DNA of 64,000 nucleotides from Chloropicon primus (taxonomy: Eukaryota; Chlorophyta; Chloropicophyceae; Chloropicales; Chloropicaceae). Numbering within the stretch: the stretch's first letter is position 1; each line of letters begins with the position of its first letter. Below the pieces are notes generated by a model. The model saw only the letters and a program-made list of their open reading frames with translations, was not told the DNA's origin and did no database searches. Below, piece by piece: positions 1-8,851 of the stretch. Made by a program: the position numbers and the translations under genes. The stretch spans positions 1,396,552 to 1,460,551 of the forward strand of contig CP060757.1 of assembly GCA_023205875.1 (NCBI GenBank), written 5' to 3'.

Positions 1-886
1 TGCTGTTTTCCTGCTTCTTCTTCAGCAGCTTCCTCGCATGTTCCAGAGCCTTCTTCTCGTACTCCTTTAGCCGCTGCTTCTCGGCTTTCGTCTCCTTGTT
101 CATCCGGCTCGACTTGGGGCCGCCAGACTTTTGGTGGCTGTTCGTAGCGTCGAACAGCAGCGCCTTCTCGTCCGTCTTCTTCTTCAGCACCTCGTACCTG
201 CTCGTCAGCTGCCTGAGTTCCATCTCCAGCAAGGCCTCCGCGTCTCCTGCCATTTTGGTGGTGCTCTCGGACCAGCCAATCGCATCTCCGTCCTGAGCCA
301 AGGCCTGAGGGTAGCGCGGGGACGCCACGCGGCCCCCTGGCGACCCCACAATCTCGTTGTCTTCCCCTTGAAGGCCGACGAGATCATTGCCAAACCTCGC
401 CTGAGAAATATGGAGGCTCAGGCCCGTGTCGCTAGTATTCGAAGATGGAGTGCAAGCCTCCTCCCCACCCACCCCCTGGGCCCCAGCCCTCCCGTCCACC
501 GCCCCTTCCTCGACCAGCACCCCGGTCTCGACCAGAACGCCTTCGCTGGGGGACGAAAGGTCCAAGGCCAAGGTCACCCCACCGTCTTTGGCCTTGCCCG
601 AGGAGGCCTGCGTCTGTAGCGGCTGCCGCCTAGGAACGCCGGGGACGGGCTTGTCCAACGAACCGGCGTCCATGGTCTTGGGCTGGATGGCTATCTGCCT
701 CGGCGTAGTCAATTTCGGCGTCGAGGACGCGGAATGCCCCGCCACGCCATCGTGGGGACTCTTTCCCTCCGTGTTCCCCGGGGAGGGAGTCGCCTTTCCC
801 TTGTAGAACCGCCCCGGGCTCCGGTCCCCGAAACTATAGCGCCGCGCCTTCTTCTTCAAGGCTGAGAGCAAGTTAGATCCAACCAT
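1..886 (-). CDS. Uncharacterised coiled-coil protein, C-terminus cut by window edge
   Basis: An open frame runs leftward from ATG 884-886 to the window edge without a stop, giving at least 295 residues. The start is the first Met of the frame (MVGSNLLSALKKKARRYSFG). Residues about 1-170 are Ser/Pro/Gly-rich and look disordered. From about residue 205 the sequence becomes charged and helical (MELRQLTSRYEVLKKK, then EKQRLKEYEKKALEHARKLL), typical of a coiled coil that continues outside the window. I recognise no family. GC-rich codon use matches the neighbours, and the frame stays open for almost 900 bases, which supports a real gene. The end of the gene, and any introns there, cannot be seen. 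Confidence 0.7.
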   Translation of the reverse strand, partial: MVGSNLLSALKKKARRYSFGDRSPGRFYKGKATPSPGNTEGKSPHDGVAGHSASSTPKLTTPRQIAIQPKTMDAGSLDKPVPGVPRRQPLQTQASSGKAKDGGVTLALDLSSPSEGVLVETGVLVEEGAVDGRAGAQGVGGEEACTPSSNTSDTGLSLHISQARFGNDLVGLQGEDNEIVGSPGGRVASPRYPQALAQDGDAIGWSESTTKMAGDAEALLEMELRQLTSRYEVLKKKTDEKALLFDATNSHQKSGGPKSSRMNKETKAEKQRLKEYEKKALEHARKLLKKKQENS

Positions 887-1603
887 CCTCGCCGGCAATC
901 TTTCTTCTCTCTCTCGCCCGCTGTCTCCCTAAACCCCTCTTTGGACACCCCTCTCCGTCGTGGTGGTGGTCTATCCCAGCCGCATCTCGCGGGAAACCTC
1001 GTCCAGGCCAAGCACCAAGATCGGGTGAAAGTCTCCCTCTTTCGTGTCTCCGTGCGGTCCAGAGAGCCCCCGTAGTGCGAGCCCTGGTCCCCCTCCCTCC
1101 CCGTTGTCCGTCCCGGCCAAAGAGGAGCCTCCTGTACGATCAAAGGTACCGCCTTTGGGTATGTGCTCCCCTGGCCAGCAAGGTTTGCCCGAGGAGGAGA
1201 GGAGGAGCCCCTTGGGAGGCACAGCGCAGCGAGGGGAGGACTACTCTTGGAGTTCGTTAAGGGAACAGGAATATGAGAATAGAACAATAGGGAGAGAAAC
1301 AACGGGGAGGAAGGGAGGGACTTCAAGAACGAATGTAACCTTCCTTGGGGGAACGAAATGAGGGAGGGAGAGAGGCTGCTGCCATCGGAAAATGGGACAG
1401 GGACTTTGGGAAACGACAGTTTGGGGCATGGCTTGGGAGGCTTTGAGATGAATATGCTCTCCTTCCTTGGCACCCGCTCAACCTCCCTTTACTGTTATTG
1501 TTGATTGGAGTGAAAAAGAACTGGATGGAAAGCGCAGCAGCGACTGCGAAAGCGCGCGCGTGCGTCGATCGTCACGCCATTCAATCGGTTCTTGAAAGAT
1601 ACA
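887..1603. other. Intergenic region, no gene seen
   Basis: This lies between the 5' end of the cut-off coiled-coil gene and the 3' end of the Rossmann-protein gene, both on the minus strand. A 205-codon minus-strand frame spans 856-1473, but its product is Pro/Ser-rich without domain character and it overlaps the start of the neighbouring gene. I see no splice-site pattern linking it to either gene. Alternating CGCG occurs near 1552-1561. Confidence 0.5.
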
Positions 1604-2606
1604 TTAAGCTTGAATTTCTTGAAACCTCTTGACCCACTCGGCATCGTCTGTCCCTGGCCCTTCGCCGACCACAGACTCCATCGAAAAGGTCGTGTCTGCC
1701 ATGAAGCTGTGAAGGAGGGACTGGAGGCAGGACTCCGCCACCGCCGCCCTGCTCGTCTCCCCGTCCAGCTCCTCCTCCAGGCTGAGATTCACCTCCTTCC
1801 TCGTGCCAGACTCGCCCTTGATAAGGGTGTTCAAGTCGTACGAGGTGTACGGAGCGTCTGTGAGCCTGCCCGGACGAACGATGGTGTACCTCAGCCCCGA
1901 GCTGATGAGGTAGTCCTCCGCTTTCTCTTTGGCAACGAGGACGCCAAAGGCGTTCAGAATCGAGTAGGGAGGTCCCTGGTCGTACCGCTTCACGCCGGCT
2001 GACGAGACGAAAACGAAGCGGTCTACGCCCTTGCCGCTCTTCTCTCCCTCCTCCTTGGCAACGTCAACGAGATGCTTGACTCCAAGATAGCTGTTTCTCT
2101 CCGGGTCGTTGTTGCCCAGCCAGCGCAGCGTAGGAAAAGCGGTCGTTCCAGTGGTGCACACCACCGCCGACACCCCCGGCATGCACGACGACAGGGTCCC
2201 CTTGTCGGTGATGTCCCCTTCGACGTGATCCAAGTTGGAAGCCGTGCCCAGGAGCTCGACGCTCTTCTCCTTGTTCCTGGAAAGCGCCTTGACGTTGAAG
2301 CCCCTCTGCGAGTTGGAGCAAAATCAGACACGGAAAACGAACTCGCGTTTCTCTCTCCGTCAGTCCCCGGGCCCCCTCTCTCCCTCTCACTCCCTCCCTC
2401 TCTCTCGCCTGTTTGAGTCTTACCTCGACAAGTTTTTTGGTCAGTATCTGGCCCACGCCTCCCGTTGCCCCCGCGACGAGGACGGTCCCTTGCGGCGTCG
2501 GGGTGGAGGAGGACGACGAGGCCATGCACGACACCGGCCGCGCCGCTCGACCGCACGGTGGCCGCCGCGACCCCCCCGTCGACACTCGAAGTCCCGTGCG
2601 CCTCAT
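1604..2606 (-). CDS. Plastid-type NAD(P)-binding Rossmann-fold protein (atypical SDR)
   Basis: Two exons, 2606-2424 and 2305-1604, joined in phase 0 across a 118-nt GT-AG intron (2423-2306), give 294 residues. The N-terminus (MRRTGLRVSTGGSRRPPCGR, then a Ser-rich stretch) resembles a chloroplast transit peptide. The Rossmann nucleotide motif GATGGVGQ is near residue 46, just before the intron. FVFVSSAGVKRYDQG and an NAG-less middle indicate the atypical, NmrA/Tic62-like short-chain dehydrogenase group rather than a classical YxxxK enzyme. Such proteins bind NAD(P)H in the plastid; the substrate is unknown. Splicing restores LVE-RGFNVKALSRNKEK, the expected second strand and helix of the fold. 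Confident in family and gene structure, not in function. Confidence 0.85.
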
Positions 2607-2664
2607 CTTGGTGAGATCTGGCGTTTGTGTTAAAACATTTTTTTTCTTTTACTTTACTGGAGGA

Positions 2665-5139
2665 TCAGAGCTTGGCCCTCTGAGTCTTGATCTCGAGCTT
2701 CGAGATGGTGCTGAGGTGGACCGCGTCAGGGCCGTCCGCAATCCGAAGCGTCCTCGCGTGGCTCCAGAGTTGGGGAAGGATGGTGATTTTGGAAGACATG
2801 CCAGCGGCTCCGTGAACCTGCATGGCGAAGTCAATGGCTTCCAAGCAGACCTTGGGGGCCACGACCTTGGCCTGGGCCAGAGCCATTCTGACGTAGCGCA
2901 GGCTCGTCGGGTTCGCTCCCTCCTCCTCGCCCTTGTCGAGGATGCTCGCCGCAGCCTCCACGAGAAGCCTCGCTTGGTCCACTCCCAACCTCACTTGAGC
3001 CAAGTCGTTGAGGAACCCTCCCTTGGTGGCGATGGGCGAGCCGAAGACCACCCTCTTGCGAGCCCTTTCGAGCGCGATCTCGAGGGCCCTCTCCGCGATT
3101 CCGATCGCCCTAGCACAATGGTGAAGCCTCCCCGGGCCCAGGCGCGACTGGGCAACCTCGAAGCCCTTTCCTGGCTTGTGGATGATGTTCGCGGAGGGGA
3201 CTGTGACGTCGCGGAACGAGACCTCGGCGTGGCCGTAGGGGGGGTCCTCGAAGCCCATCACGTCCAGGGGCTTGACAACCTTGAGTCCAGGGGAGGACAT
3301 CGGCAGGAGCACGATGGTGTGCTGGCTGTGGCTGCTGCGTTTGCCGGCCCCCGCTCGCTTCTCCTTGCCAAGGAAGAGGCAGATCTTGCAGCGAGGGTGC
3401 ATGGCCCCGGTGATCCACCACTTGAGTCCATTCACGACCACCTCCCCGCCCCTTCTCTCGACCGTGGCGCTCACGTTCGTGGCATCGCTGCTCGCGACGT
3501 TGGGCTCCGTCATGGCGAAGCAGCTTCTGATCTCGCCCCTCAGGAGGGGCAGAAGCCACTCCCTGCACTGATCGGGCGTCCCGTGGCGGATGAGGACCTC
3601 CATGTTCCCAGTGTCCGGGGCGTTGCAGTTGAAAACCTCGATCGAGAAGGGATACTTTCCCATGATTTCCGCAATCTCCATGTACTTTCGATTGCTGAGA
3701 CCGGGACCGAGCAGCTGGAACCAATTCTCCTCCGTGAGCACGAGCCCCCCTGCCTCGAGCTTCTTCCTGGCCTCCTGCACCAGATCCTTGCTCAGGAAGC
3801 AGTTCCACAGCCCCGTGCCTCTGGCCGCGACCTTGAGCTTCTCGACCACGGGGTGTGGGGTCCACCTCTCGCTGGAGCTCTCGTGCTCGACGAGCACGTC
3901 CTCGATCGCGTGGACTTTCTTGCAGAATATTCTGGCCCGGTGCTTCAGCAGCTCGAACCTCAAGCCGTCGTCCTCGCCCACGTCCCCAAGCTCGATCAGC
4001 GCGATCGCGGTGTCGATGACGCCGCTGACGACCTTCCTGCTCCCGACGACGCTCGCGTTCTTCGCCGAAGCGTTGCCGGCCTTGGCCCTAGAACCGACCC
4101 CGGCCAAGATTGCAGCCACTCTGAAAAGGGCGAGGCAGACGAACCACCTCCACTGGTGGCTCTCCACGAGCCCGTCCACCCTCGCACCCCCCGCTTCGAG
4201 GTGCGCGTTGTACGTCGAGAGGAACTCCTCCAGGCTCGGCACGCCTTGGGGCCTGTCCAAGACCAGGTCGCCGCTCTCCTTGCAGAATTTCGTGAGCGTC
4301 TGGATCGCCAACACAGTCGGCGGGAGGTAGTAGGGCAGGCAGCAGTAGGCCACGTCGGCCAAAGCCTGGTCCCTCGTCCCCACCGTGGCGAGCTCCCAGT
4401 CCAGGATCGCCCTCACCTCGTCCGTCCTCCTGTCGCAGATGATGTTGTCCAGGCGGAAGTCTCCGTGCAGAATGATCTCCCGGTCGTCCGCGGCCAAGTT
4501 GGGCGCCCGGTCCTGAAGGTACTTCGCCAGAAACATCATGTTCTTCAGCGGGTCCTCCCTCACGGCCGCGCAGCTCGCCAGGTACTGCATCTTCCAGCGT
4601 CTCAGGGTTCTCAAGCCGTAGCTCGCTCGGGGTCTCCCGCCCCTGCTCGTGGACTTCGGGACGTCCGGGAGCCTGCTGGCGTCCACGCTGTGCAGCCTCG
4701 CCAGGCTCCTCGCGAGCTCGTGGTAGATCCTCTCCCTCCTGGGCGGCGAGCAGTTCGGCAGCCTCGGGTCTTTCCAGATCTCCCCCTCGCAGTGCTCCAT
4801 CAGGTAGAAGCTCGAGCCCACGACTCTGGCGTCCTCGCAGTACGCGTGCACCGTGGCCACCGGAACATTGGACGCCCTCAGCGCCCTCTGGAAGGCGAAC
4901 TCCCTGTCCACCGCGTGCGCTGACGGCAGAAGCTTCCCGTCCGGCTTCCTCCTGAGGACCCACTTTCCTCTCACCCTCCCGTCCTCCCTGTCCACGCACT
5001 CCACCAAGTACGTCGGGTTGCTCTGCCCGTTCGGATACTTCCTCGCCACCAGCCTCCCCCTTCTCCCCTCCTCCTCCCCATACCCCTCCACCTCCGCCTC
5101 CACCATAAACCTCCCCAACTCCTCCAAGTCTTCCCTCAT
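2665..5139 (-). CDS. IBR3: ACAD10/11-like (IBR3-like) aminoglycoside-phosphotransferase/acyl-CoA dehydrogenase fusion
   Basis: Single-exon frame of 824 residues. The N-terminal half is an APH kinase-like domain: the Brenner-type motif HGDFRLDN is near residue 225 and ILDWELATVGTRDQALAD follows. The C-terminal half (about 400-824) is an acyl-CoA dehydrogenase: MTEPNVASSDATN and NGLKWWITGA form the flavin/substrate region, and QVHGAAGMS is near the end. This domain order and length match animal ACAD10/11 and plant IBR3, which act in beta-oxidation-like chain shortening; in IBR3 this is linked to indole-3-butyric acid. The last three residues are AKL, a PTS1-type signal, so a peroxisomal location is likely. 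It is divergent with the EF-hand gene, with about 310 bp between the start codons. Confidence 0.9.
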   Translation of the reverse strand: MREDLEELGRFMVEAEVEGYGEEEGRRGRLVARKYPNGQSNPTYLVECVDREDGRVRGKWVLRRKPDGKLLPSAHAVDREFAFQRALRASNVPVATVHAYCEDARVVGSSFYLMEHCEGEIWKDPRLPNCSPPRRERIYHELARSLARLHSVDASRLPDVPKSTSRGGRPRASYGLRTLRRWKMQYLASCAAVREDPLKNMMFLAKYLQDRAPNLAADDREIILHGDFRLDNIICDRRTDEVRAILDWELATVGTRDQALADVAYCCLPYYLPPTVLAIQTLTKFCKESGDLVLDRPQGVPSLEEFLSTYNAHLEAGGARVDGLVESHQWRWFVCLALFRVAAILAGVGSRAKAGNASAKNASVVGSRKVVSGVIDTAIALIELGDVGEDDGLRFELLKHRARIFCKKVHAIEDVLVEHESSSERWTPHPVVEKLKVAARGTGLWNCFLSKDLVQEARKKLEAGGLVLTEENWFQLLGPGLSNRKYMEIAEIMGKYPFSIEVFNCNAPDTGNMEVLIRHGTPDQCREWLLPLLRGEIRSCFAMTEPNVASSDATNVSATVERRGGEVVVNGLKWWITGAMHPRCKICLFLGKEKRAGAGKRSSHSQHTIVLLPMSSPGLKVVKPLDVMGFEDPPYGHAEVSFRDVTVPSANIIHKPGKGFEVAQSRLGPGRLHHCARAIGIAERALEIALERARKRVVFGSPIATKGGFLNDLAQVRLGVDQARLLVEAAASILDKGEEEGANPTSLRYVRMALAQAKVVAPKVCLEAIDFAMQVHGAAGMSSKITILPQLWSHARTLRIADGPDAVHLSTISKLEIKTQRAKL

Positions 5140-5448
5140 CTCCTTCCCCCCCCCCGGCCTCTGCTCCTCTTGATGCCTTTGCGCCTTTCGCTCACGGAAT
5201 GAACGGCGAGTCGTCCCGGTCCTGGTCCCGGCGCAGAGGTCGTCTCGCCTTGTCCTTATCCTTGTCCTTGTCTCGCCCCGACCCCCTTGGCCTCCTCCGC
5301 AGTGGCGTACACTCCGGAGGACCAGAGTTATATTAACGATCGAGCATTGACCGGGGGAAGGAGAGGACCAAGGTGGGACCTTGGAGGCCAGGAGAGAGAG
5401 GAGAGAGGGAGAGGGAGAGGGAGAGGGAGAGGGAGAGGGAGAGGGAGG
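5140..5448. promoter_or_regulatory. Divergent promoter region with GA-rich tract
   Basis: Shared 5' region between the ACAD-like gene (minus) and the EF-hand gene (plus). It contains CT-rich stretches and a purine microsatellite of GAGAGG-type units at about 5395-5448, ending at the EF-hand ATG. The frame of the EF-hand gene stays open upstream to 5203 but has no ATG there, so coding in this stretch would need a non-ATG start or an unseen splice. Confidence 0.45.
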
Positions 5449-7131
5449 ATGACCAAGGCGTTTGGGGCGTATGTGAAGCAGGCCAGGAAGGAGAAGCCGC
5501 CGACAGGGGGGGAGCTGCTCCCGGTGGCCTCAACCTTGGAGAAGGAACAAAGCATGCAAATGGAACTATCGGCACAGCTTTCGTCCCTCTCGACGCATTC
5601 CATGAAGCCGGTGAGGCCGACGCAGAAGTTCAACAAGAGGGTGAAGAACAGGCTCAACTTCGAGGCGAGCATGAAGCCGGCGACGAACGCCAAGGTCGCG
5701 GACGCGAAGATGGCAGCAGCCCCGAGCCTCAAGGCGGAGGACATTAAGAAGGAGAGGGAGAGACTGAGGAGGGAGGGGGGCGGGAGGCCGAGGACGCCCA
5801 TGATCATCTCCGCCTCGCCGAGCACGCAGAACCTCGCGGCGGGGGTCTCGGTCCTCGGCGCGGAGGCGTCCGAGCTCGAGCCGAGCTCGAGCCAGGTCTT
5901 CCCCTTCATGAACGAGGGGGATTCAGGCAAACCTAGCGCCAAGCCAAAGGTGCCCAGGCCCAAGTTCTCTTCCGTTCCAATGACGTTCGTGAACGATGGC
6001 AAGAGGGTCGGCGGCTCGGGCAGCACGAACCAGCTGACCAAGGAGCAGATGGCCAAGCTGAAGGCCACCATGATTGAGAAGGTGGCCACCAAAGCGGAGG
6101 AGGACGCGGAGGGAGAGGCCGCTGCCGAGGAGGGGAGCACGACGACGACCGCTCCCCCCTCCGTGGTGGCAGCTGAGGTGGCGAGCGAGAAGGCCAGGAG
6201 CGAGGCCAGCGTTGCCCTTTCTGACATGTCCAACAAGAGCAAGCTGGCGGACGCGGGTCAGGACGAGGAGACCACCTCGCAGCTCAAGGCGGCGATTCAG
6301 AAGCTGTCGAAGCAGCAGGTCGCACGATGGAAGGACATCATTCGAACGGACACCCTGACCCCCGCTTCCTTGGAGGAGCACAGGCGCATCGCCAACTTCA
6401 ACAAGACCGTCGCGATGCTGAGGGAAAGGATTTACGCCAAGTCTTCCTCCAGCATCAGCGCTCACTTCCAGGCCCTCGACCTGGAGAGGAAGGGCGCGCT
6501 CGACAAGCAGGAATTCAGGAAGGCTCTGGACGCCTTCAACTTGGGCGACTGCCTCAACGAGCAGACGGCGGAGATGCTCATGAACAGCGTCAACACGGGC
6601 GAGAGGGGTGAGGAGGGCCTGGTGAATTACACAAAGTTCACCGAGGCGCTTCGAATGGGAAGGATCGGGTACATTCACCAGCCAGGGAAGAGGCTGAGGA
6701 TCGGCCCCGATCCTGAGAAGCCCTTCGGCACCTCCGCGATCAAGAGGAGCCTTCCATATGGGATCATGGAAGACGGAGAGAAGAACAAGAAGATATTCGA
6801 CTCGTACTTGAAGAACCTTTACATGCACGTGGAGGGCCAGTTCAAGAAGTACGACGAGAACGGAAACCTGACGCTGAAGATGGAAGACTTCCAAAAGGTT
6901 TTGAAGCAAATTAGCACGGAGAAGGGACTGAAGCTGAGCGACAACGAGATCGAGATCGTTTCAGAGGAGGTGAAGAAGGACAACTCTGGAAGTGTATTAT
7001 ACTTGGACTTCCTCAAGGGCTTCAAGGGGAACAAGGGGCAGGACAACTTCACCCTCCCGGAGTTTCTCAAGCCAAAGACCTTGAGGCGAAGCCAAAGTGG
7101 GCACCCGTGGTCGTGGACAGTTGAGGATTGA
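5449..7131 (+). CDS. EF-hand calcium-binding protein
   Basis: Frame of 560 residues from the first in-frame ATG (5449). The same frame is open back to 5203 but lacks an ATG, so the start is the least certain part. The first 300 residues are Ala/Lys/Glu-rich and probably disordered. The second half carries EF-hand-like helix-loop-helix units: FQALDLERKGALDKQEF near residue 340, FKKYDENGNLTLKMEDF near 464 and VKKDNSGSVLYLDFLKGF near 507. The last two loops have the acidic pattern expected for calcium binding; the first is degenerate. It may belong with EF-hand axonemal or cytoskeletal proteins, but I cannot place it in a named family. Confidence 0.8.
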   Translation: MTKAFGAYVKQARKEKPPTGGELLPVASTLEKEQSMQMELSAQLSSLSTHSMKPVRPTQKFNKRVKNRLNFEASMKPATNAKVADAKMAAAPSLKAEDIKKERERLRREGGGRPRTPMIISASPSTQNLAAGVSVLGAEASELEPSSSQVFPFMNEGDSGKPSAKPKVPRPKFSSVPMTFVNDGKRVGGSGSTNQLTKEQMAKLKATMIEKVATKAEEDAEGEAAAEEGSTTTTAPPSVVAAEVASEKARSEASVALSDMSNKSKLADAGQDEETTSQLKAAIQKLSKQQVARWKDIIRTDTLTPASLEEHRRIANFNKTVAMLRERIYAKSSSSISAHFQALDLERKGALDKQEFRKALDAFNLGDCLNEQTAEMLMNSVNTGERGEEGLVNYTKFTEALRMGRIGYIHQPGKRLRIGPDPEKPFGTSAIKRSLPYGIMEDGEKNKKIFDSYLKNLYMHVEGQFKKYDENGNLTLKMEDFQKVLKQISTEKGLKLSDNEIEIVSEEVKKDNSGSVLYLDFLKGFKGNKGQDNFTLPEFLKPKTLRRSQSGHPWSWTVED

Positions 7132-7236
7132 GTGGGACCCCCCACACACCTCCCCCCCCAAAAATAAAGGGGAAACACCTTAAAGAAGAGATATAACGCT
7201 TTTTATATACTTTTGGAATCCATCAGGCTGAACGAT

Positions 7237-8721
7237 CTACCTCGCGTCAAAGTCGTACATTGCCGTGTTCACTTGACGTTCGATGAACTGGGGGGGGAGC
7301 ACTGCCGGCTCGGGGTCCTCCAGAGACGTGTACGGCGGGTCCATGGCGCACTTGAAGAAAGCTGTGCACTCGTTCCTCAGCCTGGCGTGGAACATCTTGA
7401 AGCTGTAATCCGTGATGTCGTCCCTGAAGGGATTGGAGATGTGCTCCTTAATCTCCAACAGCCCTTGGTACAGGATCGGCGCTATCGTCAGAATGAAGCA
7501 CTTTGAGATAACGTCCGCGTAGTTGGTGTGGTGCAGGGACGACCCGAAAGTCACCCCAGCCTCCACGGAGAGGATGATCATGTACAGCTTCGAGAAGAAG
7601 ACGATGAGGTGCGAATAGCTGAGAGGGAACTGCATGTTCAGCTGGGCAAGGATGGTGGAGATCGCGTTCCTCGCCTGCTCGCTGTACTCAAGAAACATGT
7701 TCTGGTTCCCCACGGGGTCTGGCAGCCTGCCGTCCAGGCACCACTTTGTGAAGAGCGAGGAGATCCACACCCAACACATCTGGCTCTTCGCCGGGACGTT
7801 CTCCAGGAGCCTCGCTTCCCTCTTTGTCAGGAGCCTCTCCTCCAAGAGGTCCTTCATGTTCAGCGCCCCAGCCCTCTCAGCCTCCTCCTTGCTCCACACG
7901 TCGACCTCCCTCGCGTCCTTGAAAAGGAGGGCCAGGCTGAGAATCCCGTACCTCATGATGGTCTCCCTCGCGTGCCTGTCGTCGTACGAGTTGCCAGGAA
8001 AATAAATCGCCATCCTCAAGCACATGTTGTCGACGATGTTCATCAGCTGCTGCAGCGTGTCGTGCCTCAGGGTCCACCAGATGTTGATGGTCTTCTCGAG
8101 GTAAAACCCGAGAATGAAGGCAGCCAGAGTCCTCAGAGTGTCCGAGATCCTCAACCCTGTCTGAAGGCTCTCGACGGTTTTGTCGTTCACGGAGAACAAG
8201 ATGGAGTAGACGACCACGGCCACCAACCCCGCCGCCAGCCACAGCAGCAGAATCTGGACCCAGCAGTACCCCGAAGCAAGATAAGTCGTGTGCCAGATCC
8301 GGCGGCTGAGCCAGCCAGACCTCACGAGCTTCTTCTCGCGATACCTCGCGATCTTCCTCACCCCATTCCCCTCGTAAACGACCCGCATCATCTCATTGAC
8401 CTCGTAACGGAAGTGCGGTCCGATGTTCGGGTCGCTGGAGGGCATGTCCGTCAGCGGGGCGTAGCACTCCGTCGCGTCGGATGCCAAGGCGCTCCGCGCG
8501 CCCCCCGCCCCGACGCCCAGGCACCACCTCCTCCTCGCCCGCCTCCCCCCATCCTCCCCGCCCCGCCTCCCCAGAAGGGGCTCCTCCGCGCTCTCGTCAA
8601 GTTCCGTGGAAGAGGGCACCTCGGGGACCTGCGTCCGCTGCATCCACGTCCGCGGAGAGTGCCGCGCCCCCCTTCTCCCCCCCGTCCTCGGCGCGTGCCC
8701 CTCGCTACGAGACTCCTCCAT
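7237..8721 (-). CDS. Bestrophin-like / UPF0187 anion channel protein
   Basis: Frame of 494 residues. After a 90-residue Arg/Gly-rich leader come hydrophobic segments near 165-190 (VQILLLWLAAGLVAVVVYSI) and 210-225, then IWWTLRHDTLQQLMNIV and a C-terminal membrane pair before ISNPFRDDITDYS. The NPF plus acidic cluster and the W-rich segment after the second helix match the bestrophin/RFP-TM (UPF0187) family of chloride or bicarbonate channels. In algae and plants such proteins sit in thylakoid or plasma membranes. The leader has no clear cleavage site, so I do not assign a compartment. It converges with the EF-hand gene, with only about 105 bp between stops. Confidence 0.75.
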   Translation of the reverse strand: MEESRSEGHAPRTGGRRGARHSPRTWMQRTQVPEVPSSTELDESAEEPLLGRRGGEDGGRRARRRWCLGVGAGGARSALASDATECYAPLTDMPSSDPNIGPHFRYEVNEMMRVVYEGNGVRKIARYREKKLVRSGWLSRRIWHTTYLASGYCWVQILLLWLAAGLVAVVVYSILFSVNDKTVESLQTGLRISDTLRTLAAFILGFYLEKTINIWWTLRHDTLQQLMNIVDNMCLRMAIYFPGNSYDDRHARETIMRYGILSLALLFKDAREVDVWSKEEAERAGALNMKDLLEERLLTKREARLLENVPAKSQMCWVWISSLFTKWCLDGRLPDPVGNQNMFLEYSEQARNAISTILAQLNMQFPLSYSHLIVFFSKLYMIILSVEAGVTFGSSLHHTNYADVISKCFILTIAPILYQGLLEIKEHISNPFRDDITDYSFKMFHARLRNECTAFFKCAMDPPYTSLEDPEPAVLPPQFIERQVNTAMYDFDAR

Positions 8722-8851
8722 GGCCTCGCCCGCCTCCCACTTGGCCGTTACTCGCGCCCGGAAAAGGAAATGAGGAGGGCTCTAGATCGTGGAGGGGGGA
8801 CTTTTTGCGACGGCGTGGGGAGCTCCACATCATCTACATCATTAACTTTAC

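Noticed and set aside
856-1473. 205-codon minus-strand gene
   Set aside because: Overlaps the start of the coiled-coil gene in another frame, Pro/Ser-rich, no domain and no splice signals.
2413-4923. 836-codon plus-strand frame
   Set aside because: It is the antisense shadow of the ACAD-like gene; high G/C at third positions removes stops on the opposite strand. Its product is Arg/Leu/Val/Pro-rich with no domain.
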